Source: an uncultured Bacteroidales bacterium (GTDB lineage Bacteria > Bacteroidota > Bacteroidia > Bacteroidales > UBA932). From it: 64,000 nucleotides of DNA. The notes under the pieces were generated by a model. The model was not told the DNA's origin. It saw only the letters and a list, made by a program, of their open reading frames with translations, and searched no databases. Each line of letters starts with the position of its first letter. Positions within the stretch are counted from its first letter, which is position 1. Shown here piece by piece: positions 1 through 9,271 of the stretch. The position numbers and the translations under genes were made by a program. The stretch spans positions 1-64,000 of the forward strand of contig CALVDG010000008.1 of the NCBI GenBank assembly GCA_944326255.1. The letters run 5' to 3'.

Positions 1-72
1 CCTTAAAGTTACGAAAAATATTCCAATTAACCTACTGATTTACAGCTAATTATAAATAAATTTAAACAGCTT

Positions 73-387
73 CTAAGCAAGAATCAGAGATGCTGAAAAG
101 GAGAGCAGAACATCTACAAGTATCTTCAGATATATTTTGTCTCTAATGCCGGATATCGGATAAGAAAACAATATCAGAACATTACATGTTGCAATAACCA
201 GCATAGGAACAAAATTACTCAACATTCCTACAAGCGTATCCTTGAAAGAATCGTATAACTCAAACTTGCCATACACAAGAGTATTGTAAAATATAACGAA
301 AAGCAGGCAATACACGGCCACTGCGATGAAGAACACGCATATCCGCTTGGGTGTCAACAATTCCTGGATTCTCACGTCTACCTGCAT
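73..387 (-). CDS. Small integral membrane protein, unknown function
   Basis: A 104-residue protein of which most is hydrophobic. Likely membrane segments lie at about residues 15-38, 52-75 and 85-104, so it is probably an inner-membrane protein with three passes. The layout resembles the N-terminal membrane part of Bacteroidales LytTR or histidine-kinase proteins, but no DNA-binding or kinase domain follows: the frame stops directly after the last segment, and the next bases read into another stop. It may be a remnant or a stand-alone protein. The ATG at 387 is preceded by a candidate -7 box (399-406, minus strand). Expression is plausible; function is unknown. Confidence 0.45.
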   Translation of the reverse strand: MQVDVRIQELLTPKRICVFFIAVAVYCLLFVIFYNTLVYGKFELYDSFKDTLVGMLSNFVPMLVIATCNVLILFSYPISGIRDKIYLKILVDVLLSFSASLILA

Positions 388-398
388 TTATTCCTCCA

Positions 399-448
399 CA
401 AATTTAGTCCTATTTTCCGTATTGCGCAATGATGCGGTTACAAATTTA
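399..448 (-). promoter_or_regulatory. Two candidate -7 boxes for the small membrane protein
   Basis: Read on the minus strand, TAAATTTG occurs at 399-406 and again at 441-448. Both match the Bacteroidetes -7 consensus TAnnTTTG. The first has ATTG 20 nt upstream, a partial -33 element, and lies 12 bp before the start codon. The second may be a distal promoter or chance in A/T-rich DNA. Confidence 0.4.
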
Positions 449-572
449 ACTCTCAGTCTCAGCCGGCACCGCACATTCAGACCGAACAGCCGCTTCCGTC
501 TCCCGAACGCAGCATTTCGCGGAATGAGTGTCATAATATTTTACTAAATTGCACTCAAAATTATAACACAGA

Positions 573-2246
573 ATGAGACACACCTTAATTAAATCAATAC
601 TTCTCTGTCTTCTTTTATCTTTTTTAGGCACACACTCTTTATCTGCGGATAAAAGGCACGACAGAATTGACGCCCTGACCGATTCGTGCAGGGCCTGTAT
701 CTCCGGGCAGAGATTCTACAGTTCCGTCAGATTCGCAAGAGAGCTGCTTGAGATCGCCGACAACCTGAAACCAGGAACAGCGCAGTTGACCGCACTCGCA
801 TATGCTGGACAAAGCTACATGGCCGCTGACATATACGACAGTGCCGGCATCATTCTCAACAAGGGTCTGGAGACATGGCACGACATTGAGAACAATCAGC
901 CCCGGGACAAAGACTGGATGCCCGTATATATCATACACAACAGCCTTGGTGTATACTACATAACTTACAGGATGGATTATAAAAAGGCCATTGAGATATT
1001 CACTTCAGGACTTGAGCTGATAGGCGAGCACTCACATGGAGATGAATTCGGTATCATGGGCTACAATCTTATGATGGCCTTTTTCATCAGACAGGATACC
1101 CTTGGTCTGAAATACGCACGTACTCTTTACAACGAAGGACGGAAGTCTCCGGAAAGCCAGCTTTATTTCATCGGGACATATGGACTGGCCAAAATGCTGT
1201 ATTTGAAAGGCAGCCTGGATGAGGCAGACTATTACCTACAGAAAGCGATGAACAGTCCTTACTGCAATATGGACATGGCAGGCCTGCACACTCTCCGCGC
1301 AAATATTCTGGCCGCCTCGGGGAAAAACGAGGATGCCATGGCAGAGTTCCAGGAGGCATTCAGACATCTCAACAATGATGTGCAGGCGACCAACACAAGC
1401 TACCTGTATCTTTCATACGGTGATTTTCTAAGCAGCAGGCACGAGTACAAACACGCTGTCAGGATATATAAGGAAGGCTTGTCAATTGCCGGAAAGAAAG
1501 GGAACAAAGTATTTACGCACAATCTGTACAAATCCGTTTCCTCCGCCTATGAAAAGCTCAATGACTATGATTCGTCTCTCCTGTTCTACAAAATGTACCA
1601 CTCGGTATCCGACAGTCTGTTCAACATCAAGGATGAACGCGCCATACGCGAACTGACCCTAATGTATGAGAACACAAAGCACGAAGCAGAGCTTCACGCC
1701 AGGACCAAATCTGTCCACTTAATGGCCATTCTGACTGTTTCCATATTGATAATAGCCATTATTCTGTGGAGAATGTACAGATATAAGGAACACATGTACA
1801 CCATTCTGGCAAAAAAGTACAGCGAGATTGTCAAACGTGACAATTACAGGGGAAAGGAAGAACAGAGCAACAGACTTTTCCGTGAGATAGAGACCCTTAT
1901 GCGCGAAAGGCACATCTACAGAGAAAGCAACCTAACAAGAGAAAAAGCCGCCTCCATGCTTGGCACCAACAGAACATACTTGTCACAATGCATCAACCGC
2001 AATACCGGGAAAAGTTTCAGTCAATATGTCAACGGATACAGAATCAAGAACGCCCTCACCCTGCTTTCTGATCCTGACGACACCACTCCCGTCAAAGCCG
2101 TGGCCATAGATTCCGGATTCTGCTCTTTCAGCACATTCAACACAGCTTTCAAGGAAGAGATAGGTATGCCGCCATCTGTTTACAGAGAAAAAATCCGCCA
2201 ATTGGCCAAAAACAGACTGAAAGAAGATTCTGAAACGGCAATTTGA
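573..2246 (+). CDS. Membrane-anchored TPR protein with C-terminal AraC-type HTH
   Basis: A 557-residue regulator. Order: N-terminal signal or anchor (about 1-24), a long helical TPR region (about 30-370), one membrane helix (about 385-403), a short coiled stretch, and an AraC-type double helix-turn-helix (about 440-545). The HTH includes AASMLGTNRTYLSQCIN and the second-helix segment GFCSFSTFNTAF followed by GMPPSVYR, which is typical of AraC domains. The TPRs should lie in the periplasm and the DNA-binding part in the cytoplasm, so it probably couples an envelope signal directly to transcription. It sits just upstream of a lipoprotein gene on the same strand, a plausible target. The ligand is unknown. 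Confidence 0.75.
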   Translation: MRHTLIKSILLCLLLSFLGTHSLSADKRHDRIDALTDSCRACISGQRFYSSVRFARELLEIADNLKPGTAQLTALAYAGQSYMAADIYDSAGIILNKGLETWHDIENNQPRDKDWMPVYIIHNSLGVYYITYRMDYKKAIEIFTSGLELIGEHSHGDEFGIMGYNLMMAFFIRQDTLGLKYARTLYNEGRKSPESQLYFIGTYGLAKMLYLKGSLDEADYYLQKAMNSPYCNMDMAGLHTLRANILAASGKNEDAMAEFQEAFRHLNNDVQATNTSYLYLSYGDFLSSRHEYKHAVRIYKEGLSIAGKKGNKVFTHNLYKSVSSAYEKLNDYDSSLLFYKMYHSVSDSLFNIKDERAIRELTLMYENTKHEAELHARTKSVHLMAILTVSILIIAIILWRMYRYKEHMYTILAKKYSEIVKRDNYRGKEEQSNRLFREIETLMRERHIYRESNLTREKAASMLGTNRTYLSQCINRNTGKSFSQYVNGYRIKNALTLLSDPDDTTPVKAVAIDSGFCSFSTFNTAFKEEIGMPPSVYREKIRQLAKNRLKEDSETAI

Positions 2247-2324
2247 CGAAACCGAAGCCGTTTGATTTGACTTGTATCATATTATTGTTCAATTTTGAGC
2301 AGGAATCACAAAATAACACCGATT

Positions 2325-4322
2325 ATGAGACAAGTTTTATTTTACAGATTATTGATGCCTGCAGCATTTATAGTGCTGACGCTGGCAGTTCCGTCCTGCG
2401 GATTTGACGACACAGAACTTAAAAACTCCTTAAGCGAGCTTGAACAGAGGATAGACATGCTTGAGGATTACAGCGAGCAGATCCGTTCAGATATAGAATC
2501 ATTGCAGGAAATAGTAAAAAAACTTCAAGAGTCAGTCACTGTTGACAGCGTTATTGAAGACGAGAACGGATACACTATTCATTTTTCAGACGGAACATCC
2601 ATAACAATACATGACGGACAAGACGGCATGACACCGCCTTCAATAACCGTGATACAAGAAAACGGCACTTACTGGTGGGGACTTCTTAACCCTGACGGTT
2701 CTGAGGAATTTATTCTGGACGGGAACGGTGATAAGATTCCTGTAACAGGTGAGTCTCCGAAGATCCGTATCAATGAGAATTCCGGGCATTGGGAAATCTC
2801 TACTGACGGAGGACAGACATGGAACGACACGGGCGTATCCGCCACGGGCAGCGGTTCAGACAATTTCTTCAAAAGCATAACGGAAGACGAGCTCTATGTC
2901 TACATAACTCTCCACTCGGGAACTACGATAAAATTACCAAAAACATCAGGAATGAAATGTATCTTTGATGTAAGCGGCACTGTCTGGTTCAGTGCAGGAG
3001 AGGCAAAGGAAATCGGATGCACACTCATCGGTCATGAAAGCGTTGTCATCACCAAACCGGACGGTTGGAAAGTTTCCTGGGAAAACGGGACACTGACCGT
3101 AACCGCTCCGCCAGCGGAAAACACATTCGCTGAGAAAGAAGGCAGAATAGACCTGAGCATGACATCTTCTAACGGCCAAAGCCTGCAGGCCGGCATTGAA
3201 GTCGCTGTCGGAACCGGTTTTGACATTGATATCGTTCAAGATGGTCTGAGCGCTACTGTGACCATCACTCCGTCCAATGAAAGCACGTATTATTTCTCAG
3301 ACATGATAAGGACAGCATCCATTTCCTCTTATGGAGCCGATTACGCCGAACAGGTAAACACATACGTAAAAGCCCTCATAGACATGTATATGTCAATGGG
3401 ACTCCCTGCCGGACAGATTCTGGAGATGATGTGCTGCATAGGAGTATACACGCACAATTATTCCAATCTTCTACCAGACACAGAATACATAGTCTACGCT
3501 GTTCCTGTTGACAGAGAATGCTCCATATCTGGAGACCCCGCATTCATGACGGCGATGTCCGCTCCAGCATCCGATCCATCCACAATAGAAGTGGATTTCA
3601 GCATATCCAACTTAACCTCCAGAAGCGTTACTGTAAACGCATTTCCCACCGATAAATCAACACGTTACTGGTGGAGCATAACAGAAGAGGGCACCACTGC
3701 TGACGAAATCCTGGAGCAGATGGACACAGATGCCCTTCTCTCTACCTCAAGTATCGGAGATGACTATTACAACTACACCGGTCTGTCTCCCTATACATCA
3801 TATGTTCCATACTATTTCGGAATTGACGAACAGGGACAAATAGCCTCGGATGTACGTTTCGGAGAGCCGTTCAGCACACCTGAGGCAACTGTTTCCGATG
3901 CTTACGTGGAGATCCGGTATGACAAATACTATGATGGAGACGACATTGCCGAAAACTTCCCGGACTACGCCAACGCAGCGGGAAAAGCTTTCGTCCGTCT
4001 CGTTGCCTATGAAAATGAATATGCTGAAGATTATCTCTACGCTGTCCTGGACGGAGATCTCACTGACGAGAGTGCATATTCAGATGAAGAAGCCATCCAG
4101 GATCTTCAATCCATAGGACACAACGCATTTATGTCCACCTACTATATGGAATGGAACAAAGAATACACCATCACGGCCGTTGCCATTGACAGTGACGGAA
4201 ATTACGGGAAGGTCTTCAGAAGTGCTGAAATATTCACAAAGGAGGGCGCATCTCCATTGAATGGTTTCACTCCTGTAAGCAGTATGAATATTCCACTAAA
4301 ATCAGTTGCTTTCCACCTGTAA
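2325..4322 (+). CDS. Large surface lipoprotein, DUF4988-type N-terminus
   Basis: A 665-residue predicted lipoprotein with signal peptide and lipobox AVPSC. The ATG at 2325 is preferred over the in-frame TTG at 2295 because it begins directly with the signal peptide. After the cysteine comes a coiled coil (about residues 20-55), then a region with repeated DG turns (HFSDGTSITIHDGQDG, TWNDTG) characteristic of the DUF4988/PL29-associated N-terminal module of Bacteroidales lipoproteins. Beta-rich, possibly Ig-like domains follow to the end, with spaced motifs such as NLLPDTEYIVYAVP and GLSPYTSYVPYYFG that suggest fibronectin-III-like repeats. It is probably a surface or periplasmic carbohydrate-handling or adhesion protein; no catalytic motif was recognised. 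Expression may depend on the regulator upstream. Confidence 0.65.
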   Translation: MRQVLFYRLLMPAAFIVLTLAVPSCGFDDTELKNSLSELEQRIDMLEDYSEQIRSDIESLQEIVKKLQESVTVDSVIEDENGYTIHFSDGTSITIHDGQDGMTPPSITVIQENGTYWWGLLNPDGSEEFILDGNGDKIPVTGESPKIRINENSGHWEISTDGGQTWNDTGVSATGSGSDNFFKSITEDELYVYITLHSGTTIKLPKTSGMKCIFDVSGTVWFSAGEAKEIGCTLIGHESVVITKPDGWKVSWENGTLTVTAPPAENTFAEKEGRIDLSMTSSNGQSLQAGIEVAVGTGFDIDIVQDGLSATVTITPSNESTYYFSDMIRTASISSYGADYAEQVNTYVKALIDMYMSMGLPAGQILEMMCCIGVYTHNYSNLLPDTEYIVYAVPVDRECSISGDPAFMTAMSAPASDPSTIEVDFSISNLTSRSVTVNAFPTDKSTRYWWSITEEGTTADEILEQMDTDALLSTSSIGDDYYNYTGLSPYTSYVPYYFGIDEQGQIASDVRFGEPFSTPEATVSDAYVEIRYDKYYDGDDIAENFPDYANAAGKAFVRLVAYENEYAEDYLYAVLDGDLTDESAYSDEEAIQDLQSIGHNAFMSTYYMEWNKEYTITAVAIDSDGNYGKVFRSAEIFTKEGASPLNGFTPVSSMNIPLKSVAFHL

Positions 4323-4324
4323 GC

Positions 4325-4364
4325 AAAAAGCGGGAGTCCTGAAAATTCAGGGCTTCCGCTTTTT
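4325..4364. terminator. Strong bidirectional terminator hairpin
   Basis: Arms 4325-4343 and 4346-4364 form a 19-bp stem whose only two non-Watson-Crick positions are G-U wobbles in RNA on one strand. The arms begin with AAAAA and end with TTTTT, so the hairpin carries a U-tract in both directions. It lies between the convergent lipoprotein gene and clpB, and should end both transcripts. Confidence 0.9.
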
Positions 4365-4374
4365 GAAATTTCTA

Positions 4375-6546
4375 CTACTGCTTCGAGGTGATGACTATCC
4401 GGTCGCCGGAGATGTCTACCACCACGGGGCGGTCCTTGGTGACGGAGCCTTCGATGAGGTCCTTGGCCAGCATATTGACCAGCTCGCGCTGAAGGATACG
4501 CTTGATGGGACGGGCACCGTAGGCCGGGTCATAACCTTTCTCGGACATATAGTCGATGAACTTCTGACTGAACTCTATCGATATGCCGTGCTCCTCCATC
4601 TTCTTCCTCAGGGCGTTCAGCTGGAGGTTCAGGATGCCGAGTATGACCTTGCGGGTCAGAGGCTCGAACATGATGATCTCGTCGATACGGTTGATGAACT
4701 CCGGACGCATGGTCTTCTTGAGGATCTCGATGACGGCCCGGCGGCATTCCTCCAGGACATCAGTCCTCGAAGCCTTGTCGTCGATGTGTTCGATTCGCTG
4801 CATGTACTCCTGTATCACCTCTGCTCCGACGTTGGAGGTCATAATCAGGATGGTGTTCTTGAAGTCCACCGTCCGGCCCTTGTTGTCGGTCAGACGGCCG
4901 TCGTCCAATACCTGAAGCAGGATGTTGAACACATCCGGATGGGCCTTTTCTATCTCGTCCAGCAGGATGACCGAGTAGGGCTTGCGACGCACGGCCTCGG
5001 TGAGCTGACCGCCCTCGTCATATCCGACGTATCCCGGGGGCGCACCGACCAGACGGGAGACGCTGTGCCTCTCCTGGTACTCGCTCATATCGATACGGGT
5101 CATCATGTTCTCGTCATTGAACAGGGCCTCGGCCAGGGCCTTGGCCAGCTCGGTCTTGCCCACACCGGTGGTACCGAGGAACATGAACGAGCCGATGGGC
5201 CTCTTCTCGTTCTGCAGTCCGGCACGACTTCTGCGCACGGCATCGGCCACAGCCCTTACGGCCTCATCCTGACCCACCACTCTCTTGTGCAGCATGTCCT
5301 CCATGTGCAGCAGCTTGGTCTTCTCGCTCTCAAGCATACGGGTCACCGGTATGCCGGTCCACTTCGACACTATCTCGGCTATATCCTCCGGCTCCACCGA
5401 CTCGTTGATAAGCGGGTCCGGGTTGGCCGCCTTCTGTGCCGTGAGCTCGTCTATCTCCTTCTGAGCCGAGGCTATCTTGCCGTACCGCAACTCGGCCACA
5501 CGGCCATAGTCACCGCTGCGCTCCGCCTCATCGGCCTGGAACCTGTACTGCTCTATGTCCGCACGCTTCTGGGAAATACGCGACAGCAGGTCCTTCTCCA
5601 CCTTCCATTTGCGGTTAAGGTCATCGAGCTGTTCCTTTGCCTCCTTGATTGAGGCCTGTATCTCGTCCAGCTTGGGCGAACGGCCCTCACGCTTGATGGC
5701 CTCCCTCTCGATTTCCAGCTGCCGTATCTTACGGTTCAGCTCGTCGATGGGGTCGGGCACCGAGTTCATCTCCAGACGGAGCTTCGACGCGGCCTCGTCT
5801 ATGAGGTCGATGGCCTTGTCCGGAAGGAAACGGTTCGTGATATACCTGTGCGACAGCTCTACCGCCGCGATGATGGCGTCATCGTCGATATGCACCTTGT
5901 GGTGGTTCTCGTATTTTTCCTTCAGACCACGGAGGATGGAAATAGACTCCGCGGGAGTAGGCTCGTCCACCATTACCATCTGGAAACGCCGCTCCAGGGC
6001 CTTGTCCTCCTCGAAGTACTTCCGGTACTCCTCGATGGTGGTGGAGCCGATGGCCCTCAGTTCTCCACGGGCAAGGGCCGGCTTCAGGATATTGGCCGCA
6101 TCCATCGCGCCTGACGAACGTCCGGCACCCACCAGAGTGTGGATCTCGTCGATGAACAGAATGATCTCGCCCTGACTTTCTATGACGGCGTTGACCACTC
6201 CCTTCAGCCTCTCCTCAAACTCGCCCTGATATTTCGCACCGGCCACGAGGGCACCCATGTCCAGTGAATAGATTTCCTTGGTCTTCAGGTTCTCCGGCAC
6301 GTCCTGACTGACTATCCTCTCGGCAATGCCCTCCGAGATAGCCGTCTTGCCGACACCCGGCTCTCCGACCAGAATAGGGTTGTTCTTCGTCCTACGGCTC
6401 AGAATCTGGAGCACCCTCCGGATCTCCTCATCCCTACCGATGACGGGGTCGAGCTTCCCTTCTCGGGCACGCTGGTTCAGATTGACCGCGTACCTTTCCA
6501 GGAATTCCTTGTTGTTATTGTTCTGCGGGTAATTCATATTATTCAT
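4375..6546 (-). CDS. clpB: ClpB-type disaggregase lacking the N-terminal domain
   Basis: A 723-residue AAA+ unfoldase of the ClpB/Hsp104 family, which rescues aggregated proteins with DnaK. NBD1 has Walker A GEPGVGKT (61-68) and Walker B ILFIDE (129-134). A coiled-coil middle domain (about 260-390) carries the DnaK-binding propeller. NBD2 has [16 protein letters not shown] and the pore loop GYVGYDEGG. Full-length ClpB is about 860 residues; here the roughly 145-residue Clp_N substrate-binding domain is replaced by a short Asn-rich leader ([15 protein letters not shown]), and only 113 bp separate the start from the divergent queE. So this is a natural N-less form rather than a mis-called start. 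Typical ClpB middle-domain sequence argues against ClpA or ClpC. Confidence 0.93.
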   Translation of the reverse strand: MNNMNYPQNNNNKEFLERYAVNLNQRAREGKLDPVIGRDEEIRRVLQILSRRTKNNPILVGEPGVGKTAISEGIAERIVSQDVPENLKTKEIYSLDMGALVAGAKYQGEFEERLKGVVNAVIESQGEIILFIDEIHTLVGAGRSSGAMDAANILKPALARGELRAIGSTTIEEYRKYFEEDKALERRFQMVMVDEPTPAESISILRGLKEKYENHHKVHIDDDAIIAAVELSHRYITNRFLPDKAIDLIDEAASKLRLEMNSVPDPIDELNRKIRQLEIEREAIKREGRSPKLDEIQASIKEAKEQLDDLNRKWKVEKDLLSRISQKRADIEQYRFQADEAERSGDYGRVAELRYGKIASAQKEIDELTAQKAANPDPLINESVEPEDIAEIVSKWTGIPVTRMLESEKTKLLHMEDMLHKRVVGQDEAVRAVADAVRRSRAGLQNEKRPIGSFMFLGTTGVGKTELAKALAEALFNDENMMTRIDMSEYQERHSVSRLVGAPPGYVGYDEGGQLTEAVRRKPYSVILLDEIEKAHPDVFNILLQVLDDGRLTDNKGRTVDFKNTILIMTSNVGAEVIQEYMQRIEHIDDKASRTDVLEECRRAVIEILKKTMRPEFINRIDEIIMFEPLTRKVILGILNLQLNALRKKMEEHGISIEFSQKFIDYMSEKGYDPAYGARPIKRILQRELVNMLAKDLIEGSVTKDRPVVVDISGDRIVITSKQ

Positions 6547-6622
6547 AACTTTTCTCCTTTGTTCATATAATCATTCAAAAAGCCTGCCGTTAAGATTTTA
6601 TGACATTATGACAGTTTTTTAT

Positions 6623-6630
6623 TACCTTTG
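6623..6630 (+). promoter_or_regulatory. Candidate -7 box upstream of queE
   Basis: TACCTTTG matches TAnnTTTG and lies 29 bp before the queE ATG. About 20 nt upstream there is only a weak TTTATG in place of the -33 TTTG. Confidence 0.45.
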
Positions 6631-6659
6631 TCTGCTTAAATCCATTTGCACCACCTGTT

Positions 6660-7295
6660 ATGAGCGATATCCACGGCATCCACAGCGCAGACGACGGTCT
6701 GCTCCTCCCCCTGGCTGAGTCTTTCTACTCGGTGCAGGGAGAAGGGTACAATACCGGCAGAGCCGCCTGGTTCATCCGTCTGGGAGGCTGCGACGTATAT
6801 TGTCCGTGGTGCGACTCGAAGGGCACATGGAATCCAGGCAGCCATCCTCTGAAGTCCGTACAGGAAATTATCGGGGAGATCGCCCTGTCTCCGGCAGTCA
6901 ATGTCATAATCACCGGCGGAGAGCCGCTCATGCACAATCTGGACGCTCTCTGCTCCGGATTGAAGGACAGAGGCTACAGCATATTTCTGGAGACCTCCGG
7001 CACGCATCCGCTCAGCGGACAGTTCGACTGGATCTGCCTCTCTCCCAAGAAACACTTTCCTCCAAGACCTGAAGTGCTGAAGGCTGCGGACGAGATAAAG
7101 GCGGTGATCAGCTCAGAGGAGGACTTCGCCTGGGCCGAGAGCTGCCGGGCGCAGACCAAGGACGGCTGCCTGCCGTTCCTGCAGGCCGAATGGAGCCGCC
7201 GGAACACCGTTATGCCGCTGATAATAGAGTATGTGAAGCACCACCCAGTCTGGAGGATATCGCTCCAGACCCACAAATACATGAATATACCTTAA
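6660..7295 (+). CDS. queE: 7-carboxy-7-deazaguanine synthase, radical SAM
   Basis: A 211-residue radical-SAM enzyme that converts 6-carboxy-tetrahydropterin to 7-carboxy-7-deazaguanine in queuosine and preQ0 synthesis. The [4Fe-4S] ligands are C44, C48 and C51 in GGCDVYCPWCDSK (CxxxCxxC), preceded by the substrate-loop sequence ESFYSVQGEG typical of QueE, and followed by the SAM motif TGGEPL (about 92-97). The length is normal for the family. No other queuosine gene is adjacent. The C-terminal LQTHKYMNIP ending is conserved among Bacteroidales homologues as I recall them. It is transcribed divergently from clpB and is followed 17 bp downstream by the C1 peptidase gene, so the two may share a transcript. 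Confidence 0.92.
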   Translation: MSDIHGIHSADDGLLLPLAESFYSVQGEGYNTGRAAWFIRLGGCDVYCPWCDSKGTWNPGSHPLKSVQEIIGEIALSPAVNVIITGGEPLMHNLDALCSGLKDRGYSIFLETSGTHPLSGQFDWICLSPKKHFPPRPEVLKAADEIKAVISSEEDFAWAESCRAQTKDGCLPFLQAEWSRRNTVMPLIIEYVKHHPVWRISLQTHKYMNIP

Positions 7296-7312
7296 TTAAT
7301 TCAATAATCATT

Positions 7313-8527
7313 ATGTCTGTTAAACAAATCATCACAGTACTGTGCATCGGATGCATGATCACCCCGGCACTCTCTGCCAAGAGCAAGAAAAGCAAAGAAG
7401 CTGAGCCGGAAGGATACAAGTTCACAACCGTCATCGAGAATCCCATCACCTCGATCAAGGACCAGGCCAGCTCAGGCACCTGCTGGTGCTTCTCGGCCCT
7501 GTCATTCTTCGAGTCAGAAATCCTGAAGAACGGCTATACCGACTCTCTTGACCTCTCGGAGATGTTCATCGTACACAACTCCTATCAGGAAAAGGGCGAG
7601 AAGTTCGTAAGGCTCCACGGAGTCCTCAACTTCGGCCAGGGCAGCTCTTTCGGCAACGTGCTCTACGGTCTCAAGCACTACGGCATCGTGCCCGAATGGG
7701 AGATGAAGGGCCTCAACTACGGCACTGACGAGCACCGCCACAACGAGCTTGACGGAGTGCTCAGGGCTTATCTCGATGTAATCGTAAAGAATCCCAACGG
7801 TACTCTCTCCACCGCCTGGAAAGACGGCTTCAAAGGTATCCTGGACGCATATTTAGGTGAGTGCCCCGAGACGTTCACAGTAAACGGCAAGGAGTACAAT
7901 CCCCACACCTACATGGAATCCCTCGGCATAGACCTCGACGACTACGTTGACCTCACATCCTGGACACACAGGCCGTTCTACGAGAACATGGTCATCGAAG
8001 TGCCCGACAACTGGCTCTGGGAGTCATCCATGAACGTTCCTCTTGACGATCTGATTGCTATCATCGACAACGCTCTTGAGAACGGCTACACCGTAGCATG
8101 GGCCTCTGACGTAAGCGAGAGAGGCTTCACCCGCGACGGACTCGGCATCGTGCCCGACTACGACAAGATGGAGGTAGAGCTGAAGGAGACCGGCACCGAC
8201 CAGGCCCGCTGGATCGGAAGTTCCAAGAACGACCTCTACAAGAAGGCTTTCGAGGCTCCCTGCCCCGAACTGGAGATTACCCAGGAGATGCGTCAGGAAG
8301 GCTACGACAACTATCAGACCACCGATGATCACGGTATGCAGATCTTCGGTATCGCCAAGGACCAGACCGGCAAGAAATACTACATGGTGAAGAACTCATG
8401 GGGCGATGCCGGAAAGTATGACGGCATCTGGTACGTATCCGAGGCTTTCGTAAGGTACAAGACCATGGACGTACTGGTCAACAAGAACGCCATCCCCGAG
8501 GAGATCAGAGCCAAGATGAACCTCTAA
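7313..8527 (+). CDS. Secreted C1B cysteine aminopeptidase (bleomycin-hydrolase family)
   Basis: A 404-residue papain-fold peptidase of family C1B (PepC/bleomycin hydrolase). The active-site cysteine is in DQASSGTCWCFSALSF near residue 55, the histidine in DDHGMQIFG and the asparagine in VKNSWGD near the C-terminus, in canonical order. The ATG at 7313 is chosen over upstream in-frame starts because it opens a signal peptide ending near ITPALSA, followed by a Lys-rich segment. Unlike cytoplasmic PepC, this form is therefore probably exported to the periplasm or outer surface, a common variant in Bacteroidales, and would trim N-terminal residues from peptides in an asaccharolytic diet. Confidence 0.9.
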   Translation: MSVKQIITVLCIGCMITPALSAKSKKSKEAEPEGYKFTTVIENPITSIKDQASSGTCWCFSALSFFESEILKNGYTDSLDLSEMFIVHNSYQEKGEKFVRLHGVLNFGQGSSFGNVLYGLKHYGIVPEWEMKGLNYGTDEHRHNELDGVLRAYLDVIVKNPNGTLSTAWKDGFKGILDAYLGECPETFTVNGKEYNPHTYMESLGIDLDDYVDLTSWTHRPFYENMVIEVPDNWLWESSMNVPLDDLIAIIDNALENGYTVAWASDVSERGFTRDGLGIVPDYDKMEVELKETGTDQARWIGSSKNDLYKKAFEAPCPELEITQEMRQEGYDNYQTTDDHGMQIFGIAKDQTGKKYYMVKNSWGDAGKYDGIWYVSEAFVRYKTMDVLVNKNAIPEEIRAKMNL

Positions 8528-8542
8528 GCATCTGCTTTGAGC

Positions 8543-9271
8543 ATGGGCATCAGGAAACACATACCGAATACCGTCACCTGCCTCAACCTCATATCCGGGG
8601 CGGTGGCGGTTATCATGGCCTTTCAGGACAGACTGGACGCGGCCCTTGGATTTGTAATCCTGGCCGCCGTGTTTGATTTTCTGGACGGCCTGACAGCCCG
8701 TGCCCTCAATGCTTACTCCGACATAGGAAAGGAGCTGGACTCCCTCTCGGACACCGTGAGTTTCGGACTGGCTCCTTCCCTTATACTTTACAACTATCTT
8801 AACGGCTTCACTGCCGGAATACATCCATATATCTGCTATTTTCCTCTTATACTCGCGGCATTCTCCGCCCTCAGGCTGGCCAAGTTCAATCTGGACACCC
8901 GCCAGAGCGAGAGCTTCCTCGGTCTGCCGGTACCGGCTTCCGGGCTCTGCGCCGCATCCCTGGCCGCCTTCGCCGCTCACTACGAGCAGACCGCCAATAC
9001 TTTCCTGGCCAACAATTTCGCCATCCCGGCCATCACTCTCATACTGTCTTTCCTGATGATCAGCGAGATTCCCATGTTCTCCCTGAAATTCAAATCCCTG
9101 AAATGGAAGGCCAATGCACAGCGGTACACATTCCTGTGCATAACAATACCCGCCGCAGCCGTTCTTCTTGTCCTGAAGATTCACTGGACGGGCATCGTAT
9201 TCTTCATCTTCGCGTTCTACATCATCTGGAACGCGGCAGCGGCATTATTCCGAAAACTGTCTGACAAGTAA
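8543..9271 (+). CDS. pssA: CDP-diacylglycerol--serine O-phosphatidyltransferase
   Basis: A 242-residue membrane enzyme joining CDP-diacylglycerol and serine to form phosphatidylserine, the precursor of phosphatidylethanolamine. It carries the CDP-alcohol phosphotransferase signature D-x2-D-G-x2-A-R-x8-G-x3-D-x3-D at about residues 46-68 (DFLDGLTAR ... GKELDSLSD). About seven to eight hydrophobic segments cover the chain. The ATG at 8543 is preferred over the TTG at 8537. It starts 15 bp after the peptidase stop, so the two may be cotranscribed. Its last 27 bp overlap the 3' end of the convergent phosphohexomutase gene. No psd decarboxylase is adjacent. Confidence 0.92.
   Translation: MGIRKHIPNTVTCLNLISGAVAVIMAFQDRLDAALGFVILAAVFDFLDGLTARALNAYSDIGKELDSLSDTVSFGLAPSLILYNYLNGFTAGIHPYICYFPLILAAFSALRLAKFNLDTRQSESFLGLPVPASGLCAASLAAFAAHYEQTANTFLANNFAIPAITLILSFLMISEIPMFSLKFKSLKWKANAQRYTFLCITIPAAAVLLVLKIHWTGIVFFIFAFYIIWNAAAALFRKLSDK

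Noticed and set aside
4306-5652. 448-codon plus-strand frame opposite clpB
   Set aside because: Antisense to the AAA+ domains of ClpB; the translation is Leu/His/Gly-rich with no recognisable domain.
6547-6659. Missing ClpB N-domain in the upstream interval
   Set aside because: Only 113 bp are available and no frame resembles Clp_N.
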